Assembly: GCF_020697055.1 (NCBI RefSeq) | Contig: NZ_JAJFBP010000030.1 | Span: forward strand, 1-64,000 | From: Panacagrimonas sp. | GTDB taxonomy: Bacteria; Pseudomonadota; Gammaproteobacteria; Nevskiales; Nevskiaceae | Reading direction: 5' to 3' | Length of the DNA: 64,000 nt | In this document: positions 1-9,271 of the stretch, piece after piece | Layout: each line of letters starts with the position of its first letter | Numbering within the stretch: the stretch's first letter is position 1 | Program-made: the position numbers and the translations under genes | The notes under the pieces: model-generated | The model's database searches: none | Told to the model about the DNA's origin: nothing | What the model saw: the letters and a program-made list of their open reading frames with translations, nothing else

Positions 1-1307
1 TGCTGATCGGACAGACCAGCGGCGGCGTGGCACGCATCGGCAAGACCAAGGCGGTCGACACGATCGAATCCGGCCCGGTGTTCGGCACCTTCGGCGGCGC
101 GTTCGTCGCGCGCGAATACGGGCTCGACGACGTGGTCTGCTTCGACGTCGGTGGCACGACCACCAAGTGCTCGATCGTGCGCAACGGTGAGCCGGTGTAC
201 CAGCGCGGCGGCAATCTGATGGAGATTCCCGTGCAGACGTCGTTCGCGATGCTGCGCTCGGCCGCCATCGGCGGCGGCTCGATCGCGCGCGTGAAGGACG
301 GTCGGCTGCGTCTCGGCCCCGAGAGCCAGGGCGCGGCGCCCGGTCCGGCGTGCTACGCGCTGGGCGGCCGCGAGGCGACGCTCACGGACGCGATCCTGTT
401 GCTCGGCTATCTGGATCCCGCCAGTTTTCTCGGTGGACGCAGAAAGCTCTCCGCGGATCACGCGAGAAAAGTGATCGAGAAGAACGTCGCCAAGCCGCTG
501 GGGCTGTCGGTGGAGCAGGCGGCGCTGCTCATCCGCGACGAGGCGGTGACGATGATGGGCGAGCTCATCGCGAACACGCTGGCGGAAGCCGGACTCGAAG
601 CGCCGGGCACGGCGTTGTTCGCGTTCGGCGGCAACGGTCCGATGTTCGGCGCGCTGGTGGCCGAGCGGCTCGGCATCCCGCAGGCGTATGCGTTCGATTT
701 CGGCCCCGTGTTCGGTGCGTTCGGATCCTCGGTGTCGGACGTCTCGCACGTCTACGAACGCGGCGTCGGGCTGGCCTGGAACGCGGCGAATCACGACGCG
801 GTGAAGCAGACCGCCGAACGCCTGTACCGGCAGGCGGTGCGCGACCTGGAAGGCGAGGGCTTCGACCCCGCACGGGCGAGCTATCGGTACGAACTCGAGT
901 TCGGACGCGACGCGGATCTGGTCGGCAGCTGCCGGATGGAACTCGTCGGCGACCCCGCGTCCGGATTCGTCGCGGCGGCGACCGCCGCGATCGACGCCGC
1001 CGGACTTTCCGGGGCGGCTGCGCCGGTGGTGCTCGTGCGGCTCAACGCGCGTTTCGAGGTCGGCGCCAACCGGCTGCAGAAACGCCAGGAACGTCGCGAA
1101 AGCGTCAAGGCCGGCACCCGACCGATGCAGTTCAACGGCCGCGGCGCCGAGCCGCTGCCGGCACATGTGTGGGAACAGCTCAACGTCGGTGACCGCATCT
1201 CCGGGCCCGCGATGATCAACGGCGCCACGATGACCTGCCCCGTGCCGCCCAGGTGGACGCTCACGGTGGACGCGTATGGAAACGCAGCATTGAAGAAGGA
1301 CGTGTGA
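1..1307 (+). CDS. Hydantoinase A/acetone-carboxylase-like ATPase subunit, 5' truncated
   Basis: C-terminal part of a HyuA/oxoprolinase family subunit. The frame is open from the first in-frame codon at position 3, so the true start lies outside the window and the GTG at 27 is probably internal. The segment [10 protein letters not shown] is the phosphate-binding motif of the ASKHA-type ATPase fold, and GGNGPMFG is a second conserved glycine-rich loop. In acetone and acetophenone carboxylases such subunits phosphorylate substrate or bicarbonate. The genes downstream (gamma-like zinc protein, second HyuA, HyuB) give the order of an acetophenone-carboxylase operon, so this is likely the first alpha subunit. 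The family assignment is firm; the substrate is inferred from context only. Confidence 0.85.
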   Translation, partial: LIGQTSGGVARIGKTKAVDTIESGPVFGTFGGAFVAREYGLDDVVCFDVGGTTTKCSIVRNGEPVYQRGGNLMEIPVQTSFAMLRSAAIGGGSIARVKDGRLRLGPESQGAAPGPACYALGGREATLTDAILLLGYLDPASFLGGRRKLSADHARKVIEKNVAKPLGLSVEQAALLIRDEAVTMMGELIANTLAEAGLEAPGTALFAFGGNGPMFGALVAERLGIPQAYAFDFGPVFGAFGSSVSDVSHVYERGVGLAWNAANHDAVKQTAERLYRQAVRDLEGEGFDPARASYRYELEFGRDADLVGSCRMELVGDPASGFVAAATAAIDAAGLSGAAAPVVLVRLNARFEVGANRLQKRQERRESVKAGTRPMQFNGRGAEPLPAHVWEQLNVGDRISGPAMINGATMTCPVPPRWTLTVDAYGNAALKKDV

Positions 1308-1422
1308 CCAGCGGATCAGCCGGTCGAAACAAGGGGACTGCCCTAGGCGTCAGGCGGCGAGCCCGCTGCCAAGCTTTCGCGGTCCCGCCCATTCCGGGTC
1401 GGCAGGTCCAGGAGCCATCACC

Positions 1423-2307
1423 ATGAAACAGCGCGAAGTCCATTTCTACAGCGAGGGATTCAAGATCGTCGGCGACTACTTCCTGCCCGACGACATGAAG
1501 AAGGGCGAGTCTCGTCCGGGCATCGTGCTGTGCCACGGATACAGCGGCATCCGCCCGCTGATCCTGCCCGACTACGCGAAGGTGTTCGTCGAAGCCGGCT
1601 TTCCGTGCCTGACGTTCGACTATCGCGGGTTCAACGGCAGCGAGGGCCCGAAGTGGCGCATCCAGGCGCTCGAGCAGGTCGACGACATCCGCAACGCGAT
1701 CACCTACCTGCAGGCGCAGCCGGAAGTGAATCCGGACCAGATCGGCATCTGGGGCACGTCCAACGGCGGTGCGCACGTCGTGTACGTCGCGGGCATCGAT
1801 CAACGCGTGAAGGCAGCGGTGGGCCAGGTCGGATTCGGTGACGGATGGCGCCTGCTGATGGACATCCGCTCCCCCAAGGAGCGCGAGCAGCTGCTCGAGA
1901 CCATCGCCAAGGACCGCACGCAGCGCGTGGTGACGGGCAAGGGCGGCGCGGCCGACACCGCGACGCTGCTGGCGAGCCCGCAGACCAAGGAGTTCTTCGC
2001 CGAGGCGCTGAAGGTGATGCCGGATTTCTACTGCGAGATCCCCTGGCAGTCGGCCGAAGGCACGCTCGAGTACCGCCCGATCGACGTCGCGCACAAGATT
2101 TCTCCGCGCGCGCTGATGCTGATCGGCGCCGAGAAGGACGACCTCTGCAAGATCGACGGCTACAAGGCGGTCTACGACAAAGCCGGTGAGCCGAAGAAGT
2201 GGGTGCAGTACCCGATCACGCACTACCAGATCTACACGCCCGAATGGGTGGCGCCGTCGGCGAAGGTGGCGGCGGAATTCTTCACCGAGCACCTGAAGAA
2301 GAAATAA
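1423..2307 (+). CDS. Alpha/beta hydrolase (dienelactone hydrolase-like)
   Basis: A 294-residue cytoplasmic alpha/beta hydrolase. The nucleophile elbow is GTSNGG with Ser113. Asp239 or Asp240 in IGAEKDD and His267 in PITHYQ fit the rest of the triad, and CHGYSG near residue 38 resembles the oxyanion-hole strand. An AGGAG ribosome site at 1409-1413 supports the ATG. It sits between the two HyuA-type genes of a carboxylase-like operon, where known acetophenone carboxylase operons have no hydrolase. A role in cleaving an ester, a beta-diketone or a carboxylated product is possible, but nothing in the sequence fixes the substrate. No signal peptide is seen. Confidence 0.8.
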   Translation: MKQREVHFYSEGFKIVGDYFLPDDMKKGESRPGIVLCHGYSGIRPLILPDYAKVFVEAGFPCLTFDYRGFNGSEGPKWRIQALEQVDDIRNAITYLQAQPEVNPDQIGIWGTSNGGAHVVYVAGIDQRVKAAVGQVGFGDGWRLLMDIRSPKEREQLLETIAKDRTQRVVTGKGGAADTATLLASPQTKEFFAEALKVMPDFYCEIPWQSAEGTLEYRPIDVAHKISPRALMLIGAEKDDLCKIDGYKAVYDKAGEPKKWVQYPITHYQIYTPEWVAPSAKVAAEFFTEHLKKK

Positions 2308-2314
2308 ACGACCT

Positions 2315-2372
2315 GTAGTCCGGGCGCAGCCCGGGATCGCCGCGCGGCCTTCCCGGGCTGCGCCCGGACTAC
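2315..2372. repeat. Perfect 22-bp inverted repeat, GGGCGCAGCCC family
   Basis: Arms at 2315-2336 and 2351-2372 are exact reverse complements with a 14-base loop. The core is TCCGGGCGCAGCCCGGG. It starts 8 bases after the hydrolase stop and ends 18 bases before the next ATG, so a transcript would fold into a strong hairpin. There is no T-run, so it is not a classical terminator. Related copies lie at 10605-10657 and 28050-28100. Confidence 0.85.
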
Positions 2373-2390
2373 GGGATTCATGGAGGAAAG

Positions 2391-2771
2391 ATGAACCCGC
2401 GCATCCGCTTCACCGAATACCTCGACCTCGATGTCGAGCGCGAGATGTGGCACTGCCACACCTGCGATCACGCGCTGATCGGCGCTCGCGAGAACTACAA
2501 GAAAGGCTGCCTCGTCGCCGAGCGCGATCCGCGCGAGATCCACGCCGCGGTGTTGGAAGGGGAGTACAGCTTCTCGCCCGATCCGGATTGGTCGCGCATC
2601 GTCGAGTTCTACTGCCCCAACTGCGGCCGGCAGATCGAGACCGAATACCTGCCGCCGGGCCATCCGATCACGCACGACATCGAGCTCGACATCGACAGCC
2701 TGAAGTCACGGCTCAAGAGCGGCGACTACGCGATACGGGACGGCAAGCTGGCCGTGGCGGAGGGCGCATAG
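2391..2771 (+). CDS. Acetone/acetophenone carboxylase gamma-like zinc-ribbon subunit
   Basis: A 126-residue acidic protein with two CxxC pairs, Cys22/Cys25 (CHTC) and Cys75/Cys78 (CPNC), which fit a structural zinc ribbon. Size and cysteine layout match the small gamma-type subunit of acetone carboxylase and the ApcB subunit of acetophenone carboxylase. GGAGG at 2382-2386 precedes the ATG. The next HyuA-type gene starts three bases after this stop, so the two are surely co-transcribed. It is the most diagnostic sign that this cluster is a ketone-carboxylase type enzyme rather than a plain hydantoinase or 5-oxoprolinase, which lack such a subunit. Confidence 0.8.
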   Translation: MNPRIRFTEYLDLDVEREMWHCHTCDHALIGARENYKKGCLVAERDPREIHAAVLEGEYSFSPDPDWSRIVEFYCPNCGRQIETEYLPPGHPITHDIELDIDSLKSRLKSGDYAIRDGKLAVAEGA

Positions 2772-2774
2772 GAC

Positions 2775-5018
2775 ATGAGCACGCCCAAGACCACCGCCGT
2801 GATGAACTCCATCGACATCGACGTCGGTGGAACCTTTACCGACTTCGTGCTGACGCTCGACGGCGAGCGTCACATCGTCAAAGCACCGACCACACCGCAC
2901 GATCTGTCGGTCGGCTTCCTCAACGCCGTCGAGTCCGGCGCCGAGAAGGTGGGCCTCACGATCGACGAGCTGCTGCCGCGGATCGACATCGTGCGTTACT
3001 CCACCACGGTCGCACTCAACCGTCTTCTGCAACGACAGGGCCCGCGCATCGGCTTCATCACGACCGAAGGCCACGAGGACATGATCCACATCGGTCGCGG
3101 CGCGCAATGGGTCGACGGCCAGATCATTTCCGAGCGCCGCAATCTGTGCGCGCAGAACAAGCCGCATCCGCTGATCGAGCGCGGCCTCGTCGTTGGCGTG
3201 AAGGAACGCATCGATTCGAAGGGCGAGGTCGTCAGGCCGCTCGACGAAGAGGACGTGCGCCGCAAGCTGCGCGTGCTGATGGATCGCGGTGCGCGCGCGA
3301 TCGTGGTCTGCACGTTGTGGTCATTCGTCAATCCCGGCCACGAGAAGCGCATCCGCGAGATCATCCGCGACGAGTACAAGGAGTACCACGTCGGTTTCGT
3401 GCCGGTGGTGATGAGCCACGCGGTGACGGCCAAGCTCGGCGAGTACGAGCGCGCGATGACCTCGGTGCTCGACGCCTACCTGCAGCACGCGATGCAGACC
3501 GAGATCTGCGCCACCTGGGACAAGCTGCGCGACAAGGGCTATCGCGGCACCTTCCTGATGATCCACAACTCCGGTGGATCGGCCGACATCTTCAAGACGC
3601 CGGCCTCGCGCACGTTCAACGGCGGACCGGTGTCCGGGCTGATGGGCAGCGCGTATTTCGCCGGGAAGCTCGGCTACAAGAACGTGATCATGGGCGACGT
3701 CGGTGGCACTTCGTTCGACGTGGCGCTGGTGGTCGAGTCGGGCGTGCGCAACTACGAGTTCAAGCCCGTCATCGACCGCTGGATGGTCAACGTCACCATG
3801 ATGCAGACGATCTCGATCGGCGCCGGCGGAGGTTCGATCGCGAGCGTCGACAAGAACGGACGCCTGACCGTCGGTCCCAAGAGCGCCGGCTCGATGCCGG
3901 GCCCGGTCTGCTACGACCTCGGCGGCACCGAGCCGACCACCACCGACGCGGACGTCGTGCTCGGCTACATCAATCCCGACGGCTATTTCGGCGGCCAGAT
4001 GCCGCTGAACAAGGCCAAGGCCGAGAAGGCGATCAAGGAAAAGATCGCGGACAAGCTCGGCGTCTCGGTGCACGAGGCGGCGGCGATGATGAAGAACGTC
4101 ATCGACGAGAACATGGCCTCGGCGATCAAGCGCGAAGTGCACATGCGCGGCTATCACCCCGAGGAGTTCGTGCTCTTCGCCATCGGCGGCGCCGGGCCCA
4201 CGCACCTGTGCGGTTTCCAGGCGGACGTGCCGGTGGGCGTGGTGTTCCCCGCCGCGCCGGTGTTCTGCGCGATGGGCAGCTCGATCATGGACATCGTCCA
4301 TCTCTACGAGCAGTCCAGGCGCCTGGTGTTCATGGAGCCGGTCAGCGAGAAGCTGGCGATCGACCGCGCGGCCTTCAACGCCGCCGTCGACGAGATGATC
4401 TCGCGCGCCGAACAGGAACTCGTGTCGGAGAACCTGGATCCGAAGGAGGCCAGGTACTCGCTCGAGCTCGACATGCTCTACGGCGGGCAGGTCAACGTGA
4501 AGCGCTCGGCGTCGCCAGTGTTGAAGATCGAATCCGACGCCGATGCGCAGGCCACCTACGACGCGTTCGAGAAGGAATTCTCCGAAGCCTTCAGTCCGTT
4601 TGTCGTAAATCGTCCGGGTGGCGTGTATCTCGAGAACTTCGTGCTGCGCGTCACCGTGCCGGTGAAGAAGCCGCCGATCCCCGAGTACCCGATGCAGGGC
4701 AAGGATCCGTCGGCCGCCAAGACGGGCACGCGTGAGTGCTACTGGCGCGAGCTCGGCAAGACCGCGGCGACGGCGATCTATCAGTTCGAGAAGTTGCAGC
4801 CGGGCAACGAGCTCGCGGGTCCCGCGGTGATCGAGGCCGAGCTGACCACCGTGGTCGTGCCGCCGGGTCGACGCTTCCACATCGACAAGCATCGGCTCGG
4901 GATCATGGAATACCTGCCGGGGGAGAACCCTGCCGAAAAAGCAAAAGCCGTCACCGCAAAGGCGCAGAGGGAAAAGGAGAGGACGCAAAGAAAAGAATCG
5001 GAAAGAGGCACTGCTTAG
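2775..5018 (+). CDS. Hydantoinase A/acetone-carboxylase-like ATPase subunit (ApcC-like)
   Basis: A 747-residue HyuA-family subunit. IDVGGTFTDF at residues 15-24 is the N-terminal phosphate-binding loop, GDVGGTSFDVAL near residue 313 the second, and GGAGPTH near 470 the third glycine-rich loop. In this family the subunit uses ATP to activate a carbonyl substrate for carboxylation or ring opening. The start at 2775 is preceded by GGAGGG at 2758-2763; an internal ATG at 2802 is the alternative. The last 25 or so residues are lysine/arginine/glutamate-rich and are encoded by the left arm of a dispersed inverted repeat, so the native C-terminus has probably been replaced or extended. Confidence 0.87.
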   Translation: MSTPKTTAVMNSIDIDVGGTFTDFVLTLDGERHIVKAPTTPHDLSVGFLNAVESGAEKVGLTIDELLPRIDIVRYSTTVALNRLLQRQGPRIGFITTEGHEDMIHIGRGAQWVDGQIISERRNLCAQNKPHPLIERGLVVGVKERIDSKGEVVRPLDEEDVRRKLRVLMDRGARAIVVCTLWSFVNPGHEKRIREIIRDEYKEYHVGFVPVVMSHAVTAKLGEYERAMTSVLDAYLQHAMQTEICATWDKLRDKGYRGTFLMIHNSGGSADIFKTPASRTFNGGPVSGLMGSAYFAGKLGYKNVIMGDVGGTSFDVALVVESGVRNYEFKPVIDRWMVNVTMMQTISIGAGGGSIASVDKNGRLTVGPKSAGSMPGPVCYDLGGTEPTTTDADVVLGYINPDGYFGGQMPLNKAKAEKAIKEKIADKLGVSVHEAAAMMKNVIDENMASAIKREVHMRGYHPEEFVLFAIGGAGPTHLCGFQADVPVGVVFPAAPVFCAMGSSIMDIVHLYEQSRRLVFMEPVSEKLAIDRAAFNAAVDEMISRAEQELVSENLDPKEARYSLELDMLYGGQVNVKRSASPVLKIESDADAQATYDAFEKEFSEAFSPFVVNRPGGVYLENFVLRVTVPVKKPPIPEYPMQGKDPSAAKTGTRECYWRELGKTAATAIYQFEKLQPGNELAGPAVIEAELTTVVVPPGRRFHIDKHRLGIMEYLPGENPAEKAKAVTAKAQREKERTQRKESERGTA

Positions 5019-5082
5019 AGACGACGTACATCGGATCGTTTGCGTCCTTTCTTTCCCTTTGCGCCTTTGCGTTGACGTCTTT
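4944..5082. repeat. Dispersed CGCAAAGG-type inverted repeat, copy 1
   Basis: A 139-bp imperfect inverted repeat. The left arm begins GCCGTCACCGCAAAGGCGC and the right arm ends GCGCCTTTGCGTTGACGTC; both arms also carry GGACGCAAA or its complement. The left arm lies within the end of the upstream HyuA-type gene and contributes its C-terminal codons. The right arm ends just before the GGAG ribosome site of the HyuB-type gene. Other copies: 7160-7288, 38518-38644, 55051-55183. Confidence 0.85.
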
Positions 5083-5094
5083 CGGAGAATCCAG

Positions 5095-7152
5095 ATGGCC
5101 ATCCCCACCCTCGAACAAAAGCTCAACTGGCTCAAGACCGTTCCGCCCACGCCGGAAGTGCAGGCGATGGCGGATTCGATCGACGCCGCGCGCTTCGAGA
5201 TCGGTTTCCAGCGCACCAACGACATCCTCGACGAGGGCATGGACGTGTTCATGCGTTCGGTGCGCTGCGCGATGGGCGTGGCCGGCGATTCGCTCGTCGG
5301 CATCTGCACCGCCGATGGCGACATCGTCAACGGCTCGATGGGCACTTACCTGCACGCGGTGATTCCGCCGCTGGTGATCAAGTACATCATCCACACGTAC
5401 GGCAAGAACATCGGAATCAACGACGGCGATTTCTGGTTCGCAAACGACGCCGTCTACGGCGGCGTGCACAACCCCGACCAGGGTGTGATGACGCCGGTGT
5501 TCTACAAGGGCGAGCTCGTCGCGTGGACCGTGGCGCTGGTGCACACCACCGAGACCGGCGCGATCGAACCGGGCGGCATGCCGGTGTCGGCGACGACGCG
5601 CTTCGAGGAGGGCATGAACCTGCCGCCGATGCGCATCGGCCAGAACCACAAGCTCTCGCCCGACATCGAGACGATGTTCCAGGCCTTCGGCATCCGCGCG
5701 CCGCAGATGATCGCGGTCGATCTGAAGGGCCGCTGCACGACGGCGGACCGCGTGCGCACCCGTGTCATCGAACTGTGCGAGCGCGAGGGCGCCGACTTCG
5801 TGAAGGGGCTGTTCGCCAAGATGATCCAGGTGGCGGACAAGGGTGCCAGGGACCTGATCAGGCAGTGGCCGGACGGCAAGTTCCGCTGCGTGAACTTCAG
5901 CGACGGCGTCGGCCTCAAGCAGGGCCTGATCCGCAACTGCTTCATGACGCTGCACAAGAACGGCGACCGCATCCTGGTCGACTTTCGCGGCACGGGCCCC
6001 GAGACGCCGTCGAGCTACAACGCGCACCCGCAGGCGGCGATCGCGCATTTCACCAACTACATCTACGAATACCTGTTCCACGAATTGCCGCTGTCCAACG
6101 GCACGTTCAACAACATCGACTTCGCGTTCGATCCGGGCTCCTGTCTGTCGCCGGATCCGCGCGCGGCCACCTCCAATTCCGTGATGATCGCCACCGGCAT
6201 CATGTCGGCCGTGCACAACTGCTTCGCCAAGACGATGTTCTCGACCACGAACTGGCGACAGGCGGGCGCGAGCATGGCAAATGCCGGCAACGCGCTGGTG
6301 CTGGCGGGACTGTCGCAGTGGGGCGTGCCGTTCGCCGACATGCTCGCGTACTCGATCAACTCGGAAGGGCAGGGCGGTCGTCCGACCGAGGACGGCATGG
6401 ACGCGTACGGCTTTCCCTGGGCGCACGGCGGACGCGCGCCGAACACCGAGAACGTCGAGAACGAGTTCCCGCTGCTGATCCCGCTGTCGAACCACTGGAT
6501 CGACTCCTGCGGCCACGGCAAGTACCGCGGCGGCGTCGGCACGGTGCAGATGTGGGTGGCGCACCACGTGCCGCAGGTGTTCATGATGTGCATCGCCGAC
6601 AACACCAAGCTGCAGACGCCGCAGCCGCTGTTCGGCGGCTACGCGCCATGCACGGTGCCGGGCGTGTCGATCCGCAATTCGAAGATCAAGGACCAGCTGC
6701 TCAACCAGAAGGACTTCAAGGTCGACATGCAGGAGATGCTGTCGCAACAGACGGTCACGGGCGACTACCAGACCGAGTTCCTCGGGCGCAGCGTGCGGCC
6801 GTACGACAACGGCGAGGTCATCACGTTCGGTTTCTCCGCCGGCGGCACCGGCTACGGCGATCCGCTGGATCGCGATCCGGATTCGGTGGCAGCCGACCTC
6901 GACAAGGGCACGATCACAGCCGAGACCGCAAAGCGGATCTACAAGGTGATGTGGGACGAAACGACCCGTCGCGTCGACGAGGCGGCCACCGAAGCGGCGC
7001 GCGAGGAGGAGTTCGCGGCGCGCAAGAAGCGCGGCCGGCCGTTCGATGCGTTCAACGCCGAGTGGTCGAAGAAGAAGCCGCCCGATGAGATCCTCGAGTA
7101 CTACGGCACGTGGCCGGACGCGAAGCCGAACAAGGTGTGGATGAGGGCTTAG
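5095..7152 (+). CDS. Hydantoinase B/acetone-carboxylase-like catalytic subunit (ApcD-like)
   Basis: A 685-residue HyuB-family protein. Family signatures include FANDAVYGGVHNPD (near residue 122), the proton-rich loop GTGPETPSSYNAH (near 310), and the glycine-rich C-terminal FSAGGTGYGDPLDRD (near 580). In acetone and acetophenone carboxylases this subunit carries the metal site where the activated ketone meets CO2. I chose the ATG at 5095 because GGAG at 5084-5087 precedes it; an upstream TTG at 5059 lies inside the repeat. With the two HyuA-type genes and the zinc-ribbon gene it completes a four-subunit core like Apc alpha, gamma, alpha-prime and beta. No ApcE-like gene is visible. Confidence 0.87.
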   Translation: MAIPTLEQKLNWLKTVPPTPEVQAMADSIDAARFEIGFQRTNDILDEGMDVFMRSVRCAMGVAGDSLVGICTADGDIVNGSMGTYLHAVIPPLVIKYIIHTYGKNIGINDGDFWFANDAVYGGVHNPDQGVMTPVFYKGELVAWTVALVHTTETGAIEPGGMPVSATTRFEEGMNLPPMRIGQNHKLSPDIETMFQAFGIRAPQMIAVDLKGRCTTADRVRTRVIELCEREGADFVKGLFAKMIQVADKGARDLIRQWPDGKFRCVNFSDGVGLKQGLIRNCFMTLHKNGDRILVDFRGTGPETPSSYNAHPQAAIAHFTNYIYEYLFHELPLSNGTFNNIDFAFDPGSCLSPDPRAATSNSVMIATGIMSAVHNCFAKTMFSTTNWRQAGASMANAGNALVLAGLSQWGVPFADMLAYSINSEGQGGRPTEDGMDAYGFPWAHGGRAPNTENVENEFPLLIPLSNHWIDSCGHGKYRGGVGTVQMWVAHHVPQVFMMCIADNTKLQTPQPLFGGYAPCTVPGVSIRNSKIKDQLLNQKDFKVDMQEMLSQQTVTGDYQTEFLGRSVRPYDNGEVITFGFSAGGTGYGDPLDRDPDSVAADLDKGTITAETAKRIYKVMWDETTRRVDEAATEAAREEEFAARKKRGRPFDAFNAEWSKKKPPDEILEYYGTWPDAKPNKVWMRA

Positions 7153-7159
7153 GCAGCCG

Positions 7160-7288
7160 AAAAGCGTTCAACGCAAAGGCGCAAAGGGCGCAAAGAAAAA
7201 AAAGATCTGGGGGATGAGTTTCGATTGCACGCGTCGATCGGTCTTATTCTTTGCGTCCTTTGCACCTTTGCGTTGAAAAGAGACTTTT
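7160..7288. repeat. Dispersed CGCAAAGG-type inverted repeat, copy 2
   Basis: About 129 bp. The left arm has TTCAACGCAAAGGCGCAAAG, and the right arm has the complement of TTCAACGCAAAGGTGCAAAG. The loop is about 40 bases of unrelated sequence. It fills almost the whole space between the HyuB-type gene (stop at 7152) and the next gene (start at 7292). Confidence 0.85.
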
Positions 7289-7291
7289 GGA

Positions 7292-8308
7292 ATGCAGCCG
7301 ACGAACCGACAGTGGATCCTCCAGGCGCGACCCGCAGGGCCGCAGATCGATCGCGCGATGTTCGAGAAGCGCGAATCGCCGCTGCCCCACCACGTCCGCG
7401 ACGGCGAGTTCCTGGTGCGCAACCGCTGGTTTTCCTGCGACCCGTCCCAGCGCGCGTGGATGGACGCCGAAACGTATCTGCCGCCGGTGGCGCTGGGTCA
7501 GACGATGCGCGCGTTCACCGGTGGCGAAGTGGTCGACTCGCGCCACCCCGGGTTCAAGCGCGGCGATCTCGTCACCGGCCTGTTCGGCTGGCAGGACTAC
7601 GCGGTCAGCGACGGGCGCGACGCGCTCGGACCGGTGACGAAGCTCGCGCCGGGCGTCGAGCTGCAGTCGGCGCTCTCGCTGTTCGGCATCACCGGGATGA
7701 CCGCGTACTTCGGTCTGTTCGAGATCGGCAGGCCGGTGGCCGGCGACACGGTGCTGGTCAGCGGCGCGGCGGGCGCCACCGGCGTGATCGCGGCCCAGCT
7801 GGCCCGACTCAGCGGTCATCGCACGATCGGCATCGCCGGCGGGGCGGACAAGTGCCGTTGGCTGGTGCAGGAGCTCGGACTCGACGAGGCGATCGACTAC
7901 AAGGCGGGCAACCCGATGGAAGCGGTGCGCGCGCTGTGTCCGGACGGCGTCAACGTCTACTTCGACAACATCGGCGGCGACATGCTCGACGCGGGCCTCG
8001 CCAATCTCGCGCCGGGTGCGCGCGTGGTGCTGAGCGGTGCGTTGTCCGGCTACGGCGACTTCGACCAGATGCCCGTCATCCGTCATTACCCGAACCTGAT
8101 CCTCAAGCGCGCGCGGATGGAAGGCTTCCTCGTGTTCGACTACCTCGCACGGACCGCCGAGGCGGTGACGCGAATGAGTCCCTGGCTCGCGGCGGGCCAG
8201 CTCAGCAATCCCGTCGACATCGCCGAAGGCTTCGATGCCGCCCCCGACGCGCTGATCCGGTTGTTCGCGGGCAAGAACCGCGGCAAGCAGCTCGTGCGGC
8301 TGGATTGA
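7292..8308 (+). CDS. Zinc-independent NADP-dependent alkenal/enone reductase, CurA-like MDR family
   Basis: A 338-residue medium-chain reductase. The N-terminus NRQWILQARPAG is typical of the CurA/leukotriene B4 12-hydroxydehydrogenase group. The NADP-binding loop is SGAAGATGVIAAQLA (near residue 155), and VYFDNIGGDMLD is the family signature. Zinc-ligand cysteines are absent, as expected. Members reduce the C=C bond of enones and enals such as curcumin or 15-oxoprostaglandins. It follows the carboxylase genes on the same strand across a repeat, so it may act on an unsaturated ketone. A second member of the family lies at 28113-29120. Confidence 0.85.
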   Translation: MQPTNRQWILQARPAGPQIDRAMFEKRESPLPHHVRDGEFLVRNRWFSCDPSQRAWMDAETYLPPVALGQTMRAFTGGEVVDSRHPGFKRGDLVTGLFGWQDYAVSDGRDALGPVTKLAPGVELQSALSLFGITGMTAYFGLFEIGRPVAGDTVLVSGAAGATGVIAAQLARLSGHRTIGIAGGADKCRWLVQELGLDEAIDYKAGNPMEAVRALCPDGVNVYFDNIGGDMLDAGLANLAPGARVVLSGALSGYGDFDQMPVIRHYPNLILKRARMEGFLVFDYLARTAEAVTRMSPWLAAGQLSNPVDIAEGFDAAPDALIRLFAGKNRGKQLVRLD

Positions 8309-8353
8309 TCCGGCCATTGCACGAGCGGCAAACGTTTCCAGGGAACGCATGAC

Positions 8354-9271
8354 ATGAGCACGCAGGCCCCGTGGCGCCGACGACTCTCCGAACTCGGCCG
8401 CGGCATCGGCAAGCCGCACGCGCCCTTGTTCGCGCCGTTGCTGTACGGCGTCGCCAGCCAGATCGAGGCGCTGCCGCCTGCCGACGTCACCGCCGATCCC
8501 ACGCGCCTCGGCAAATGCCTCGGCGAGCTGCGCCGCGCCACCGGCACCGCGCCCTTCGTGGTCGCTGCGCCCAGCGCGATGGAGGCCGAAGCCCTCGGCG
8601 CCGAGGTCGATCGCCAGGTCTGGCCGCCGCGGGTCAGCGCGACGGCGGACGACGACGTGATCGAATGCGGCGAGCTCGACGACGCGTGGTCGCAATCCGA
8701 TGCGCTGGCCGCGAGCCTGGAGACCTGCAAGCGGCTCAACGCGACGCAGCAGGGCGAGCCGGTCCTGCTGGCGGCGCTCACCGGGCCCGCCTCGCTGCTG
8801 GTGGAACTGCTGGGCGATCGCGCCCAGGGGGCGGCCGCCTACGAGTTCGCCGGCCGCGCGCTGTCGGCGTTGTCGCGCCGGTTCGCGCAGTCGGGGGCCT
8901 CGGCGATCCTGCTGTGCGAGCGCGTGCTGCCCTCGGACATCGCGGCGTGGTCGGCGGCGCTCAACACAATCGCCAACATCGCGCGATTCCATCGCATCCC
9001 CGCGTTGCTGGCCTTCGACGAGGGCGTGGCGCCGGCCGGCTGGCCGTCGAGCACCGTCGCCTGTCCCCACATCGATCAGGAACCGGGAATCGACAAGCCG
9101 CACGGGATGACGATTCCGTCCGATATCGCGGCGTGGTCGAACCTCGCCGGTGCAACCGGCACGGCCCGCGTGGTGTTCACGGCCCGCGAGGTCGACGCGC
9201 AGACCTCGATCGAGGACCTCGCCGATGCTTGCGAGGCGGCGCTCGAGATCGAGAAGGAGAGCGGAGCATGA
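8354..9271 (+). CDS. Protein of unknown function, remote uroporphyrinogen-decarboxylase-fold resemblance
   Basis: A 305-residue soluble protein that I do not recognise with confidence. The segment ALTGPASLLVELLGD followed by a helix and SGASAILLCE resembles the core of the URO-D/methylcobamide methyltransferase barrel, but the N-terminal arginines of true URO-D are not evident. It lies 45 bases after the CurA-like gene, and its stop overlaps the start of the CoA-ligase gene (ATGA), so translation of the two is probably coupled. Alternatives include a barrel-fold methyltransferase or a non-catalytic partner of the ligase. Confidence 0.5.
   Translation: MSTQAPWRRRLSELGRGIGKPHAPLFAPLLYGVASQIEALPPADVTADPTRLGKCLGELRRATGTAPFVVAAPSAMEAEALGAEVDRQVWPPRVSATADDDVIECGELDDAWSQSDALAASLETCKRLNATQQGEPVLLAALTGPASLLVELLGDRAQGAAAYEFAGRALSALSRRFAQSGASAILLCERVLPSDIAAWSAALNTIANIARFHRIPALLAFDEGVAPAGWPSSTVACPHIDQEPGIDKPHGMTIPSDIAAWSNLAGATGTARVVFTAREVDAQTSIEDLADACEAALEIEKESGA

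Noticed and set aside
1..7152. Plain 5-oxoprolinase/hydantoinase reading of the HyuA and HyuB genes
   Set aside because: The two-HyuA layout and the zinc-ribbon gamma-like gene point to a ketone-carboxylase type complex; oxoprolinases lack that subunit.
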